NCBI GenBank assembly: GCA_024635585.1
Contig: JAGXIP010000108.1
Coordinates: 1 to 60,510 of the forward strand
Source of the DNA: Saccharicrinis sp.
GTDB lineage: Bacteria > Bacteroidota > Bacteroidia > Bacteroidales > Marinilabiliaceae
Reading direction: 5' to 3'
Length of the DNA: 60,510 bases
The notes beneath the pieces were generated by a model that had not been told where the DNA came from, ran no database searches, and saw nothing but the letters and a program-made list of their open reading frames with translations. The position numbers and the translations under genes were made by a program. Positions 27,838-36,712 of the stretch are shown here, in pieces (position 1 is the stretch's first letter; the number at the start of each line of letters is the position of its first letter).

Positions 27838-27917
27838 TACCACACAACAAGTGTGGGGATGGGGATTAATACAGTTTATTTTCAGTTGTTAGATTTTTCA
27901 TCGGCAAGGTTTTACAA

Positions 27918-27979
27918 CCGCCCCGTCTGATGCTCCGTACCTCCGCATCAGCCACCCCGCCTTTTTTAAGGCGGGGAAT
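27918..27979. repeat. REP-like element, copy 1
   Basis: ACCGCCCCGTCTGATGCTCC leads into CCTCCGCATCAGCC and a stem CCCCGCC/GGCGGGG (27955-27961 with 27970-27976). The same design, with near-identical text, occurs at 36618-36682 in the argF'-argB gap. Confidence 0.75.
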
Positions 27980-28096
27980 CCGCTGAGTGCTGCATATTTC
28001 TAAAATAACTGAAAATCCTCCGCTATAAAATGGTTTTACCTTTAATACTCACGGGGTGACTATTGGTATGCTGCAAATAGTCACCCTGTGAGTAAA
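27971..28096 (+). repeat. Direct-repeat pair, second copies
   Basis: Counterparts of the blocks at 27631-27740: GCGGGGAATCCGCTGAGTGC from 27971 and TGGTATGCTGCAAATAGTC from 28064. The alternating order suggests a formerly longer tandem array or repeated insertion at this site. Confidence 0.6.
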
Positions 28097-28179
28097 ATAC
28101 CGTCATACCAGTGATTTCAAAACTCGTTCGGCAGATCCTGAAAAATTACCTCCCTCCTGCCAACGGACTAATAAGGGGC

Positions 28180-29739
28180 TTAATTATCTTTTACCTTAAT
28201 GATTGGCTTTTCCATGGTGATGTCAAAGGCATAATCCTTATCGTCTGTTTGTCCGGCGGTAGAAAATTTAACTTTTTGGTTTAGGTAGCCTTCGGCAGCC
28301 ACTAAAAATACATAGTCGGTATCTGGTTTTAATTTCACTTTAAAAGCACCATCGGTAGGGGTATTAATTTTCATGGTGGTTCCGTCGCTACCAATTAACC
28401 TAAGGTAGGCACCTTGTACAATTTCGTTGTTCACGTTTTTAATAGTACCGTTAAGGCTAAAATTTAGCTTGGGCAGAATAAAACTATATAAATCGTCCAC
28501 CCCTTTTGAGCTTGCGCGTGATGATGAAAACATCCCTTCCTCCTGCTTGCCTTTAAACACGATTCCAAAATCGTCGGATTTACTATTGATGGGTGTTCCC
28601 ATGTTGCTAACTATCCATTGCTTTTCCTCATCGGGCACAGCTTTAAAAATATCTAAGCCTCCAAAACCAATATGTGTGTCGGAGCTAAAATACAGCGTAC
28701 CGTCCTCCCGCACATAAGGAAACATTTCATCGCCTTTGGTATTTATAGCTGAACCCGCATTTTCAGGGATGCCCCAAGCACCCTCTGATGTTTTTTTAGT
28801 AAGCCATATATCAAGTCCTCCGAATCCCCCATCACGATCGCTTACATAAAATAATGTTTCTCCATCAGGATGTATCGCAGGATGTGCTACCATCGAACTA
28901 TCTCCAGCAATGGTTATGGGAGCCGGTTCTGCCCATTGCCCCCCACTACGCGAACATACAAACACTTCGGCAGCCATGGGTTTTTCCTTATCGTAACGGC
29001 AACGGGTAAAATACAGTATTTTACCATCGGCACTCACATTGGGTGCGCCATCATCAAAAGCATTGTTGTTAATTGGTTCTTCAAACGCTTCCGGCTCGCT
29101 CCATTCGCCTTTGCTATCAATTTTTGAATAATAAATAGCAGAAGTACCCTGACCTGTAATTTTATTTTTCTTCCTATTTTTGGCCTCTGTACGCATGGAT
29201 GAAAAAATAAGGTAATCATACGATTCTCCAGCATAGGTAGGCGAAAAATCACTGTATTTACTACTTAATCGCTTTATTTTTTCAACAATATACCTATTAT
29301 CTTTGGGTTCATTTTGTATCATCATACACGAAGCCAGACCCTTTTGTGCCCTCACATCAGCGGGCACCTCTTCTAAATAAGCCTCATACTCAGGTATCGC
29401 TTTATCTATTTTACCTGTTTCGCGATAACATTCGGCTAAGTAGTATTGTGCCTCACGTACCGGATAATCGTATCTAACCGCTTTTGAATATGCCGAAGCT
29501 GCCTTACTAGGCTTATTGGTTTTACGGTACGATTCGCCCATAAAATATGCGTACTCACCCTTGTTGTATTTATTTTTTTCGCCCGAGTAAGCCCGCTTAA
29601 ACAATTCGGCTGCCCTTGTGTACTCGCCAATTTCAAAGGCTTTTTGTGCCGATGATGCCTTTTTGCCACCTGCGCATCCTGTAAACAGCCAAGATGCCAC
29701 AAATAAGATAAATAAAATATGCTGAACCGATTGTTTCAT
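28180..29739 (-). CDS. TPR/PD40/CRD lipoprotein without OmpA domain (PorE-like)
   Basis: A 519-residue lipoprotein (lipobox LFTGC at about Cys20). In order it has TPR helices (about residues 30-150), a beta-propeller of PD40-type repeats (about 165-410; ILYFTRCR, TLFYVSDRDGGFGGLDIW, TLYFSSDTHIGFGGLDIF), and a carboxypeptidase regulatory-like domain (about 420-510; LNGTIKNVNNEIVQGAYL). This order is that of PorE-like proteins of the type IX secretion system, which continue into a C-terminal OmpA peptidoglycan-binding domain. Here the protein stops at about the place where that domain would begin. A related family without OmpA is possible. Start ATG 29739 chosen for the lipobox. Confidence 0.8.
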   Translation of the reverse strand: MKQSVQHILFILFVASWLFTGCAGGKKASSAQKAFEIGEYTRAAELFKRAYSGEKNKYNKGEYAYFMGESYRKTNKPSKAASAYSKAVRYDYPVREAQYYLAECYRETGKIDKAIPEYEAYLEEVPADVRAQKGLASCMMIQNEPKDNRYIVEKIKRLSSKYSDFSPTYAGESYDYLIFSSMRTEAKNRKKNKITGQGTSAIYYSKIDSKGEWSEPEAFEEPINNNAFDDGAPNVSADGKILYFTRCRYDKEKPMAAEVFVCSRSGGQWAEPAPITIAGDSSMVAHPAIHPDGETLFYVSDRDGGFGGLDIWLTKKTSEGAWGIPENAGSAINTKGDEMFPYVREDGTLYFSSDTHIGFGGLDIFKAVPDEEKQWIVSNMGTPINSKSDDFGIVFKGKQEEGMFSSSRASSKGVDDLYSFILPKLNFSLNGTIKNVNNEIVQGAYLRLIGSDGTTMKINTPTDGAFKVKLKPDTDYVFLVAAEGYLNQKVKFSTAGQTDDKDYAFDITMEKPIIKVKDN

Positions 29740-29795
29740 ATTACTTTTTGGTAATGAGCCATAAAAATAGCTTAAAATAGTTAGTAATGAAAACG

Positions 29796-29803
29796 CAAAT
29801 ATA
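29796..29803 (-). promoter_or_regulatory. Putative -7 element of the PD40 lipoprotein gene
   Basis: TATATTTG on the minus strand, about 57 bases before the start codon. No good -33 TTG is seen at 19-21 bases. Confidence 0.4.
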
Positions 29804-29862
29804 TCGGCTTTATTTTGCTGCTGAAGTAAAACGAAAAACAAATAATATCTTGCAACAAGCTA

Positions 29863-30024
29863 TTAGCGGGGTTTGCTGAGCACGTAAAGTGCATGTATGA
29901 TTCCGGGAATATATCCCAACAAGGTCAATAAAAAATTGATCCAAAACGTTTTACCAATCCCAAAAGCTAATCCCACTCCTACGGGCGGTATTAATATGGC
30001 AATAATAATTTCTAACAACCTCAT
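29863..30024 (-). CDS. YqaE/Pmp3 family small membrane protein
   Basis: A 53-residue protein, short enough to be missed by length-filtered gene calling. It begins MRLLEIIIAILIPPVGVGLA and has a second hydrophobic segment FLLTLLGYIPGIIHALYVL. The PPxGV and LGYIPGIIHA elements are the hallmark of the YqaE/Pmp3 (UPF0057) family, tiny two-helix membrane proteins linked to salt and cold stress. It is followed on the same strand by nothing closely, and preceded by the hemerythrin-like gene 105 bases away. Confidence 0.92.
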   Translation of the reverse strand: MRLLEIIIAILIPPVGVGLAFGIGKTFWINFLLTLLGYIPGIIHALYVLSKPR

Positions 30025-30129
30025 AATGTGTATATTTAATATTTAACTTATCTATTAAAACTATAATCCCTCTAAAAATATATGGTTCGTGTGATGCAAC
30101 GAATCTAAAATGGCATCCATAGCCGTAAA

Positions 30130-30594
30130 TTACTGTTTTTTAGCCACCTCAGGTTTTGTTTTTAAGGCCACCGATAACCGATGTTCCTTTAATTCAATAA
30201 ATTCGGCACCCAAGTCTTCTTGCTGCTTTTTTGTTAAAACATCTTCGGCTTCCGGAAAAAGATCTTCTTCTTCCTCAGTTAAATGATGATCAAGAATTTC
30301 CTCAAATACTTTAAATTTTACCATCCACCGTTCGTGATCCTTAGGGAAATCAGCCAAATCCAATAAAAGCAGATTTAACACAACATGCTCTTCCTGCGAT
30401 TCGAGCGATTCATCTTTAATTTTCTTTTTGGCGTTTAACTTGCTTAACAACAAATCCTCTTCTAATTCGTGATGAACATCGAGGTGTTTTTTTAAATAAA
30501 TAAATTTGCTGCTGTCTTTTTTAATTTCTGCTACTAAGTCGCGCATTTCTTGGTGGTGTTGTACCAATGCTTTGGTTATAGTTGTTGTTTTCAT
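30130..30594 (-). CDS. Hemerythrin HHE-domain protein
   Basis: A 154-residue all-helical protein with the spaced metal-ligand pattern of the HHE hemerythrin family: HHQEM near residue 13, DVHHELEED near 40, EEHVV near 70 and LDHHLTEEEEDLFP near 103. These would bind a di-iron centre, used for oxygen, nitric oxide or iron sensing or repair. The last 20 residues are basic. Neighbouring YqaE and PRC-barrel genes suggest a small stress-response group. Confidence 0.85.
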   Translation of the reverse strand: MKTTTITKALVQHHQEMRDLVAEIKKDSSKFIYLKKHLDVHHELEEDLLLSKLNAKKKIKDESLESQEEHVVLNLLLLDLADFPKDHERWMVKFKVFEEILDHHLTEEEEDLFPEAEDVLTKKQQEDLGAEFIELKEHRLSVALKTKPEVAKKQ

Positions 30595-30779
30595 GGTATT
30601 ATTTATTTAAGGTTTATATATACTTTGAAAAGCATGATTTGTTGATAACCCCCTACTAAGGTTTACACCAATAAATAAGGTTTATATTGAATGCCAGAAA
30701 TATTATTTAAGCATCCAATGAGAACTCTAGGAAAAGGAATTCACCCCCTCCCTTCCTGTGATCACAACCTTTAGTAGTT

Positions 30780-30812
30780 TTAATAGCCCCGTGAATGGCA
30801 CGGGGCTATTAA
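30780..30812. terminator. Hairpin after the PRC-barrel gene
   Basis: A perfect 14-bp stem, TTAATAGCCCCGTG with CACGGGGCTATTAA, around a five-base loop. It begins nine bases after the stop of the minus-strand PRC-barrel gene. No long T-run follows on that strand, so termination strength is uncertain. Confidence 0.6.
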
Positions 30813-30820
30813 GTCAGAAA

Positions 30821-31198
30821 TTATAACGGCCTGCGTGGATAACGACTTGAATACGAATCGTAGCCATAATGCGAATATACCGAATCGATAAAGGTATAAT
30901 CAGGATTTCTTGGCCACTGGTCGGAATCGAAGCCGGGTGCATTCTCTAATTTCTCTTTGGTGATATCCAACAAGGCATACTCTTCCCCGCCAACGTTCAT
31001 AAATTTGAGCGCTTCAACGGGTATGGCAAATAATTTTTCGCCCAAACCCAAAAATCCGCCAAACGACAGAACAGCATAGGCTACGCTTCCGTTGCCCCAA
31101 TCAATCATTAAATCCTTAATTTTACCCACATTTTTATCGGAATGATTTCTCACTGTGGTGCCCAGAATGGACGAACTTGACAATACTGAAGGTGTCAT
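30821..31198 (-). CDS. PRC-barrel domain protein
   Basis: A 125-residue cytoplasmic protein whose residues 8-80 form a PRC-barrel: SSILGTTVRNHSDKNVGKIK, DLMIDWGNGSVAYAVLSFGG, FLGLGEKLFAIPVEAL. The C-terminal tail is rich in Tyr, Ser and Arg. Stand-alone PRC-barrel proteins of this type are frequent in stress-response regions; the precise role is unknown. It lies in a row with the hemerythrin-like and YqaE genes on the same strand. Confidence 0.85.
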   Translation of the reverse strand: MTPSVLSSSSILGTTVRNHSDKNVGKIKDLMIDWGNGSVAYAVLSFGGFLGLGEKLFAIPVEALKFMNVGGEEYALLDITKEKLENAPGFDSDQWPRNPDYTFIDSVYSHYGYDSYSSRYPRRPL

Positions 31199-31382
31199 AA
31201 CTATATTATTAAGATTAATATTACTTTAACGCCTTAACGAAGTCAAATCAAGTGCCAAATGACAGAAGTGGGTGCTAGCTCAAAAAATACGCCTTGGGTT
31301 GTATATTCTGATTCCCAATTGTAGAAAAAAATAAGCGTTCGGAGTTGTATTGTTACAGGTACAATTCCATTGGAAACAGAAA

Positions 31383-31422
31383 AACCTGCTTGGCAGATTT
31401 TTTATCATCTACCAAACAGGTT
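31383..31422 (-). terminator. Terminator after citrate synthase
   Basis: AACCTG and CAGGTT enclose further paired blocks (TTGG/CCAA, AGAT/ATCT). On the minus strand the stem is followed by TTTTTCTG. It lies about 60 bases after the gltA stop and would close the arginine/proline run. Confidence 0.55.
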
Positions 31423-31480
31423 AATCGTAAAATATTATGTAAGAGCAAATCAATAGGATGAATATCCCTATTAAATAAGC

Positions 31481-32821
31481 TTATCTCTCTTCTAAGGGCA
31501 CGTAGTCTGCGCTATCAATTACGCATCTGTACGCTGGACGTATTATACGACGGCTCGAAAAAGTAACTTCTTCGATGCGGTGTGCAGCCCACCCGGCTAT
31601 GCGGGCAACCGCAAAAATTGGGGTGTATATTTCTTTAGGTATTTTGATACAGTCATATACAAATCCTGAATAAAAATCGACATTGGCACAAATCACCTTG
31701 GCATGTGCTCCTTTAAAACGATAAAATACTTCAGGAGCCAGTTCTTCGATTAAAGCATACAAATTATACTCATCCATCCTATCCTTTTCTGCGGCCAAAT
31801 CGCGCGCTTTCTCTTTTAATATTACGGCCCTTGGATCGGAAAGGGTGTAAATGGCATGACCAATACCGTAAATTTTTCCGGCACCATCAAAGGCTTCTTT
31901 ATTTAAAAGCTTCAACAAATAATCCGACACTTCTTTTTTATCTGTCCAAACCTTCACATTTTCTTTGATATTTTGCATCATGTCCATTACCTTCAGGTTT
32001 GCACCTCCATGCAGTCGGCCTTTTAAGGAACCCAACGCAGCGGCTATAGCCGAATAGGTATCGGTTTGTGCAGAGCTAACCACTCTAGTTGTAAAACTTG
32101 AGTTATTACCACCACCGTGCTCGGCGTGTATTACAAGGCATAAATCCAACAAATCAGCCTCGAGCTTTGTATAATCACGGCCTTTGAGCATGTACAGGAA
32201 ATTTTCGGCCAAGCTCAAATGCTTCTGCGGATGGCGAATAATCAAGGACTTATGCTGGTACGAGTGACGCATACCATAATAGGCATAGGCTACAATAACT
32301 GGGAATTTGGCTATCAGACTAATGGCTTGCTTCATCAGGTTTACCTCGCTGTAATCCTCGGCATCATCATCGGCGGCATACAGGCCAAGCACCGATCGTG
32401 CAAGCATATTCATCACATCGCGGCCTCTGAGCGATAATATCATACTTTTTGAGAAAAAGGATGGCAATTGGCTTTTTCGAGCCAGATACTCTGTAAATTC
32501 GGTGAGTTCGGTTTGGTTAGGCAAGTTACCAGTTAGCAATAGGTAAGCAGTTTCTTCAAAACCATGCCGCCCGGTTGAAAGAAAGCCTTGTGTAAGATCC
32601 TTTAACTCAACACCACGGTAATAAAGCTCACCTTCACGTGGTACTAGTAAACCATCTTTTTTATCGTACCCAACTACGTTACCTATATGGGTAAGGCCAA
32701 CCAATACACCCGAAAAATCTTCGTTTCGCAATCCGCGTTTAACGCCCATCTGCGTAAACAGATCCTTTTCTATTTCGCATGATTGCACGGCCATCTTAGC
32801 CAAGTTTTCCAGTAATGCCAT
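31481..32821 (-). CDS. gltA: Citrate synthase
   Basis: Condenses acetyl-CoA with oxaloacetate to citrate. The 446-residue protein has the catalytic regions HAEHGGGNNSSF and GRLHGGAN, then GIGHAIYTLSDPRA, and ANVDFYSG with the catalytic Asp. It belongs to the longer Bacteroidota citrate synthase group. It starts only 11 bases after the argH stop, so it is probably co-transcribed with argH; that fits a supply of 2-oxoglutarate and hence glutamate to arginine and proline synthesis. Whether it is the only citrate synthase of the cell cannot be seen. Confidence 0.95.
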   Translation of the reverse strand: MALLENLAKMAVQSCEIEKDLFTQMGVKRGLRNEDFSGVLVGLTHIGNVVGYDKKDGLLVPREGELYYRGVELKDLTQGFLSTGRHGFEETAYLLLTGNLPNQTELTEFTEYLARKSQLPSFFSKSMILSLRGRDVMNMLARSVLGLYAADDDAEDYSEVNLMKQAISLIAKFPVIVAYAYYGMRHSYQHKSLIIRHPQKHLSLAENFLYMLKGRDYTKLEADLLDLCLVIHAEHGGGNNSSFTTRVVSSAQTDTYSAIAAALGSLKGRLHGGANLKVMDMMQNIKENVKVWTDKKEVSDYLLKLLNKEAFDGAGKIYGIGHAIYTLSDPRAVILKEKARDLAAEKDRMDEYNLYALIEELAPEVFYRFKGAHAKVICANVDFYSGFVYDCIKIPKEIYTPIFAVARIAGWAAHRIEEVTFSSRRIIRPAYRCVIDSADYVPLEER

Positions 32822-32832
32822 TTTTCTTTTTA

Positions 32833-34164
32833 TTATTTACTTAACAATTCAATTGCATGGTTAACAGCCTTAAAGTTGAAAGAATCAACCAGCGTTTCCA
32901 TTTTTAGTTTTATTTGTGGGTTGCACAAGTTTCCAATGGTACCCTCGTGTGTATGCGCTACCCTAAGTTCCGGTTTAAAAGTACCTTCCTCAATAGCTGC
33001 ACCAACTTGTTTATAGGCGTCTCTAAAAGGTACCCCTTGCAACACCAACTTATTAACCTCCTCAACACTAAAAGCATATTTATACATCTCGTTGTTGAGT
33101 ATATCTTTTTTAATACTGATATTATTAACAGCAAAAGTAGCCAGATCTAAACAGCTTATCATCTCATCAAAGGCCGGAAGAAAGGTTTCTTTTATCAATT
33201 GCAAATCCCTAAAATAACCCGACGGAAGATTAGTTGTAATCATCCCGATGCTTTGTGGCAGCGATTGTAACTGGTTGCACTTGGCTCGTATCAGCTCAAA
33301 AACATCGGGATTTTTTTTATGAGGCATGATACTCGAACCTGTTGTTAATTCGCCGGGCAAAGTCAAAAAGCTAAAATTCTGACTCATATACAAACAAGCG
33401 TCGGTAGCAAATTTACCCACCGTATAGGCCACCGAGCTCAAGGCCATAGCAACATTCTTTTCTGTTTTTCCACGTCCCATTTGGGCATAAACTACATTGT
33501 AGTTCATGTTATCGAATCCAAGCAAATCAGTAGTCATCTGCCTGTTTAAAGGAAAGCTACTGCCATAGCCTGCTGCCGCACCCAAAGGGTTTTGATTACT
33601 TATTTTCCATGCCGCTTTCAGCATGTACATGTCATCGGTAAGGCTTTCGGCGTAGGCACCAAACCACAATCCAAAAGATGAAGGCATGGCCACTTGCAAA
33701 TGTGTATATCCAGGAATGAGCGCATCTTTATAGTTTTCGCTTTGTGTTTGTAGGGCTTCAAAAAACTCATTCACAGCCTCTACTACCTGTTCAATTTTAC
33801 TCCGGATAAATAATTTCAAATCTAACAGAACCTGATCGTTACGCGAGCGTCCGCTGTGTACTTTTTTACCTATATCACCCAAACGGTCTGTGAGCATCAT
33901 CTCAACCTGAGAGTGCACATCCTCTACCCCGTCTTCAATTTTGAAATTACCGTCTACCGTGTCGGAATAAATATTTTTTAATTCAGTAATTAGCTGCTGC
34001 AACTCCTCTTTTTGTAATAAACCAACACTTTCCAACATGGTAATGTGAGCCATGGTACCCAGCACATCAAAGGGAGCCAGATACAAATCCATTTCCCGAT
34101 CCTTACCCACTGTAAAGCTTTCTACTTTATCGTTTACTTTTATTCCTTTATCCCAAAGTTTCAT
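32833..34164 (-). CDS. argH: Argininosuccinate lyase
   Basis: Last step of arginine synthesis: argininosuccinate to arginine and fumarate. The fumarase-superfamily signature GSSIMPHKKNPD holds the catalytic serine. SRNDQVLLDLKLF and TGYTHLQ-like PGYTHLQVAMPSS are also visible. The length of 443 residues is normal. It has its own promoter (34294-34324), downstream of the M20 deacylase gene, and a leader of about 120 bases. Confidence 0.97.
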   Translation of the reverse strand: MKLWDKGIKVNDKVESFTVGKDREMDLYLAPFDVLGTMAHITMLESVGLLQKEELQQLITELKNIYSDTVDGNFKIEDGVEDVHSQVEMMLTDRLGDIGKKVHSGRSRNDQVLLDLKLFIRSKIEQVVEAVNEFFEALQTQSENYKDALIPGYTHLQVAMPSSFGLWFGAYAESLTDDMYMLKAAWKISNQNPLGAAAGYGSSFPLNRQMTTDLLGFDNMNYNVVYAQMGRGKTEKNVAMALSSVAYTVGKFATDACLYMSQNFSFLTLPGELTTGSSIMPHKKNPDVFELIRAKCNQLQSLPQSIGMITTNLPSGYFRDLQLIKETFLPAFDEMISCLDLATFAVNNISIKKDILNNEMYKYAFSVEEVNKLVLQGVPFRDAYKQVGAAIEEGTFKPELRVAHTHEGTIGNLCNPQIKLKMETLVDSFNFKAVNHAIELLSK

Positions 34165-34293
34165 TTCATTCTAATTAAAACGCAACGATTACTATAACAA
34201 TATGTTGGTTTATGTGGATGATTAATTGCAAATACGGCACTGAAGGCAATTGCGAATTCCTAACTTTACTACCGAAAATTATTATGGAATCAG

Positions 34294-34324
34294 CAAAAAT
34301 ATATTAATTAACTTACAAATTCAA
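34294..34324 (-). promoter_or_regulatory. Promoter of argH-gltA (minus strand)
   Basis: TTG (34322-34324) and TATTTTTG (34294-34301) on the minus strand, 20 bases apart. It would provide internal expression of argH and gltA within the long cluster. Confidence 0.55.
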
Positions 34325-34351
34325 GCTAAGCCAATGATTTTATGACATTAG

Positions 34352-35416
34352 TCAGAGTTTTAAATCCGTCAAAAGTTCATAATAAATTTTAACCCCTTCT
34401 GTTATCTCACTCAACTTGATATATTCATCTGCCGTATGCGAACGACCGGAGTGTCCAGGCCCCATCTTTAAGGTGGTAAAGTTCATTAAAGCCTGATCGG
34501 ATGTAGTTGGGGAACCATAATAGGAACGCCCCAACTGCAAACCTTTTTGCACCACAGGATGCTCCAAAGCAATGGCAGAACTGTTTAAGCGGGTGCTGCG
34601 GGGTATAACCCGGCACTTTACATGACTTTGAATAATATCAACCACTTGCTGATTACGGTACTTTTCGTTCACCCGCACATCCACCACAAATTTACAGGTA
34701 TCGGGTACCACGTTGTGCTGGCTGCCTGCTTCTACCTGAGTTACCGTCATCTTAACGGGGCCAAACAATTCGGATACTTCAGAAAACTGATAATTCCTGA
34801 ACCATTCTATATCGTGCAAGGCCTCGTAAATTGCATTTACCCCCTCATTACGGGCAGCATGACCTGCCTTGCCTTTTGCTTCGCAATCCAACACCAACAG
34901 ACCTTTTTCACCAACAGCCATTTGCATGTCGGTAGGTTCGCCTACAATACCTAAATCTATGGCCCCAAGCTCTTCTAATATAATAGCAACACCGTTGGTT
35001 CCGGATATTTCTTCCTCGGCTGTAGCAGCATAAACGAGGTTGTAGGGCTGTTCTTCCTCTGCCAACAATAAAAACGTTGCCAGCAGCGAAACCAGAGGGC
35101 CGCCGGCATCATTACTCCCCAGTCCATATAAAAAATCTCCTTCGATGGTGGTTGTATAAGGCGGGTAAGTCCATTTTGACGAAGGCTTTACCGTATCAAT
35201 GTGCGAGTTGAGCAAAATGGTGGGTTTATTGCTGTGCTTTGCTCGTGCCCAAACCCATACGTTGTTGCCTTTTCTATTCACATCGAGGCCTTTCTTTTTC
35301 AAAAACTCTTCCATCAAATCGGCAGCCTTATCTTCGTTTCGACTCAAGGATTCAATGGAAATAAGTTGTTTTAAAAGTTCGATAGCTTGGGCGGTGTATA
35401 TTTCGATTTTATTCAT
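34352..35416 (-). CDS. M20 peptidase, probable N-acyl-citrulline/ornithine deacylase
   Basis: A 354-residue metallo-aminoacylase of the M20 family. Metal-ligand motifs are LNSHIDTV, GSNDAGG, the catalytic AEEEISG, GEPTD and the C-terminal GPGHSGRSHTADEYI. In the Bacteroides arginine route an M20 enzyme removes the succinyl group from N-succinylcitrulline to release citrulline for ArgG. Given the argF' type next door, I infer that activity here; ArgE-like deacetylation of N-acetylornithine is the alternative. It lies between argB (391 bases upstream) and argH. Confidence 0.85.
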   Translation of the reverse strand: MNKIEIYTAQAIELLKQLISIESLSRNEDKAADLMEEFLKKKGLDVNRKGNNVWVWARAKHSNKPTILLNSHIDTVKPSSKWTYPPYTTTIEGDFLYGLGSNDAGGPLVSLLATFLLLAEEEQPYNLVYAATAEEEISGTNGVAIILEELGAIDLGIVGEPTDMQMAVGEKGLLVLDCEAKGKAGHAARNEGVNAIYEALHDIEWFRNYQFSEVSELFGPVKMTVTQVEAGSQHNVVPDTCKFVVDVRVNEKYRNQQVVDIIQSHVKCRVIPRSTRLNSSAIALEHPVVQKGLQLGRSYYGSPTTSDQALMNFTTLKMGPGHSGRSHTADEYIKLSEITEGVKIYYELLTDLKL

Positions 35417-35807
35417 GGGCTATTATTTTATTTGGCTCGAGTTACTGAAATATTATTTACACATATTCAATCTAACGTCTATTTCTCACAATAATAGCAG
35501 GTTATAAAAAACAAGTAAAAAGTAGTTTTTTATACTTTACAATATTCCATTCACCAGGAGTTCGGGCCGACGCAAACCTTCCGTGCATATCTAATAAACT
35601 TTGTGCTGCGCCGGATTATTATGATGTTTTACACCCCGGGTTTCACCCGGGATTATTCATGTTTTACCCCTCCGGGGTAGATTTACAATACGACCTTTTC
35701 CGTCTGTCTTGTTGGTAAAGATAAGCTCCCTTTTATTGGGCAGCATATAATTCGCAGGCTTTGCTTGATATTAAAATCTTGTTACTTGATACTTTTTTTT
35801 TAAAACC
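35417..35807. other. Intergenic region with tandem hairpins, no gene
   Basis: A 391-base gap in the middle of the arginine run. It holds two short GC hairpins close together: CCCGGGT-TTC-ACCCGGG (35635-35651) and ACCCC-TCC-GGGGT (35666-35678). The rest is AT-rich without a coding frame. Confidence 0.65.
35635..35678. repeat. Double GC hairpin, REP-like
   Basis: Two hairpins separated by 14 bases, each with a three-base loop, set in AT-rich DNA. They look like the REP-type elements common between genes in Bacteroidota and may stabilise mRNA ends within the cluster. Confidence 0.6.
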
Positions 35808-36584
35808 CTACCAAATCAAATCGGTTCCTGCCTCACCATCTGATTTTAACCCTTCGGTATTGGTGATAATTACTTTAGCTACACCACTTTTGAGGGCATT
35901 AAAACCATTGTCCAATTTCGGTATCATTCCTTCGGCAATTACCCCGCTTTGTTGGTATTGTTTAAAAAGCGAATGGCTCAACTTTTGGATAACTGCATCG
36001 TCATTTTCCGGATCGCTTAAAACACCTTTTTTCTCGAAACAGTAAACCAGATTAACTTGATAGTGCTTTGCAAAAGCCACTGCTAAGGCCGAAGCCATGG
36101 TATCAGCATTGGTATTGAGCATATTGCCTAAGCCGTCGTGCGTTAAGGGTGCAACTACAGGTACTACATTTTTGTTAAGAAGCTCCATCAACTCTCCCAC
36201 CTGAACCGATTCCACATCGCCAACATAACCGTAGTCGATATTTTTTACGGGTCGCTTTATGGCCTTTATCAAATTTAGATCGGCACCGGTAAGCCCAATG
36301 GCATTAGCTCCCTTAGCTTGCAATGAAGCTACAATGTTTTTATTGACCAATCCCGCATACACCATAGTTACTACCTTTAGTGTTTCCATATCCGTAATCC
36401 TGCGGCCTTCCACCATTTTTGTTTCAATGCCCAGTTGTTCGGCCACTTTGGTTGCAGAACGCCCGCCACCGTGTACCAGTATTTTTAATCCCGGTAAAGC
36501 CACAAAATCGGCAAGCAATTGCTGCAAGGATTCTGGTGTTTCTACTACTTTGCCCCCTACTTTTACTATGGTTAGTTGTTGCAT
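35808..36584 (-). CDS. argB: N-acylglutamate kinase
   Basis: Phosphorylates the gamma-carboxyl of N-acylglutamate; in this cluster the acyl group is probably succinyl. The 258-residue amino-acid-kinase fold shows KVGGKVVE, LVHGGGRSATKVAE and NTNADTMASALA. Start MQQLTIVKVGG is as in family members. It follows argF' by 128 bases that contain a REP-like element. Confidence 0.95.
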   Translation of the reverse strand: MQQLTIVKVGGKVVETPESLQQLLADFVALPGLKILVHGGGRSATKVAEQLGIETKMVEGRRITDMETLKVVTMVYAGLVNKNIVASLQAKGANAIGLTGADLNLIKAIKRPVKNIDYGYVGDVESVQVGELMELLNKNVVPVVAPLTHDGLGNMLNTNADTMASALAVAFAKHYQVNLVYCFEKKGVLSDPENDDAVIQKLSHSLFKQYQQSGVIAEGMIPKLDNGFNALKSGVAKVIITNTEGLKSDGEAGTDLIW

Positions 36585-36617
36585 GATGTTTTTAATGATA
36601 ATATTGAATAATATCTA

Positions 36618-36682
36618 AACCACCCCATCTGATGTTCCGTACCTCCACATCATCCACCCCTCCTTGAAAAAGGAGGGGAATT
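36618..36682. repeat. REP-like element, copy 2
   Basis: AACCACCCCATCTGATGTTCC, in short pieces, then CCTCCACATCATCC and a perfect 9-bp stem CCCCTCCTT/AAGGAGGGG (36657-36665 with 36670-36678) with loop GAAA. Nearly the same text occurs at 27918-27979. Confidence 0.75.
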
Positions 36683-36712
36683 GATTTGCATGAGTTGGTG
36701 ATTTCCCTTATT

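Larger units (their letters stand above)
27590..28179. other. Repeat-rich intergenic region, no gene
   Basis: A 590-base gap between convergent recQ and the PD40 lipoprotein gene. It holds two pairs of direct repeats and at least three GC-rich hairpins, described separately. No credible coding frame is seen. Confidence 0.7.
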
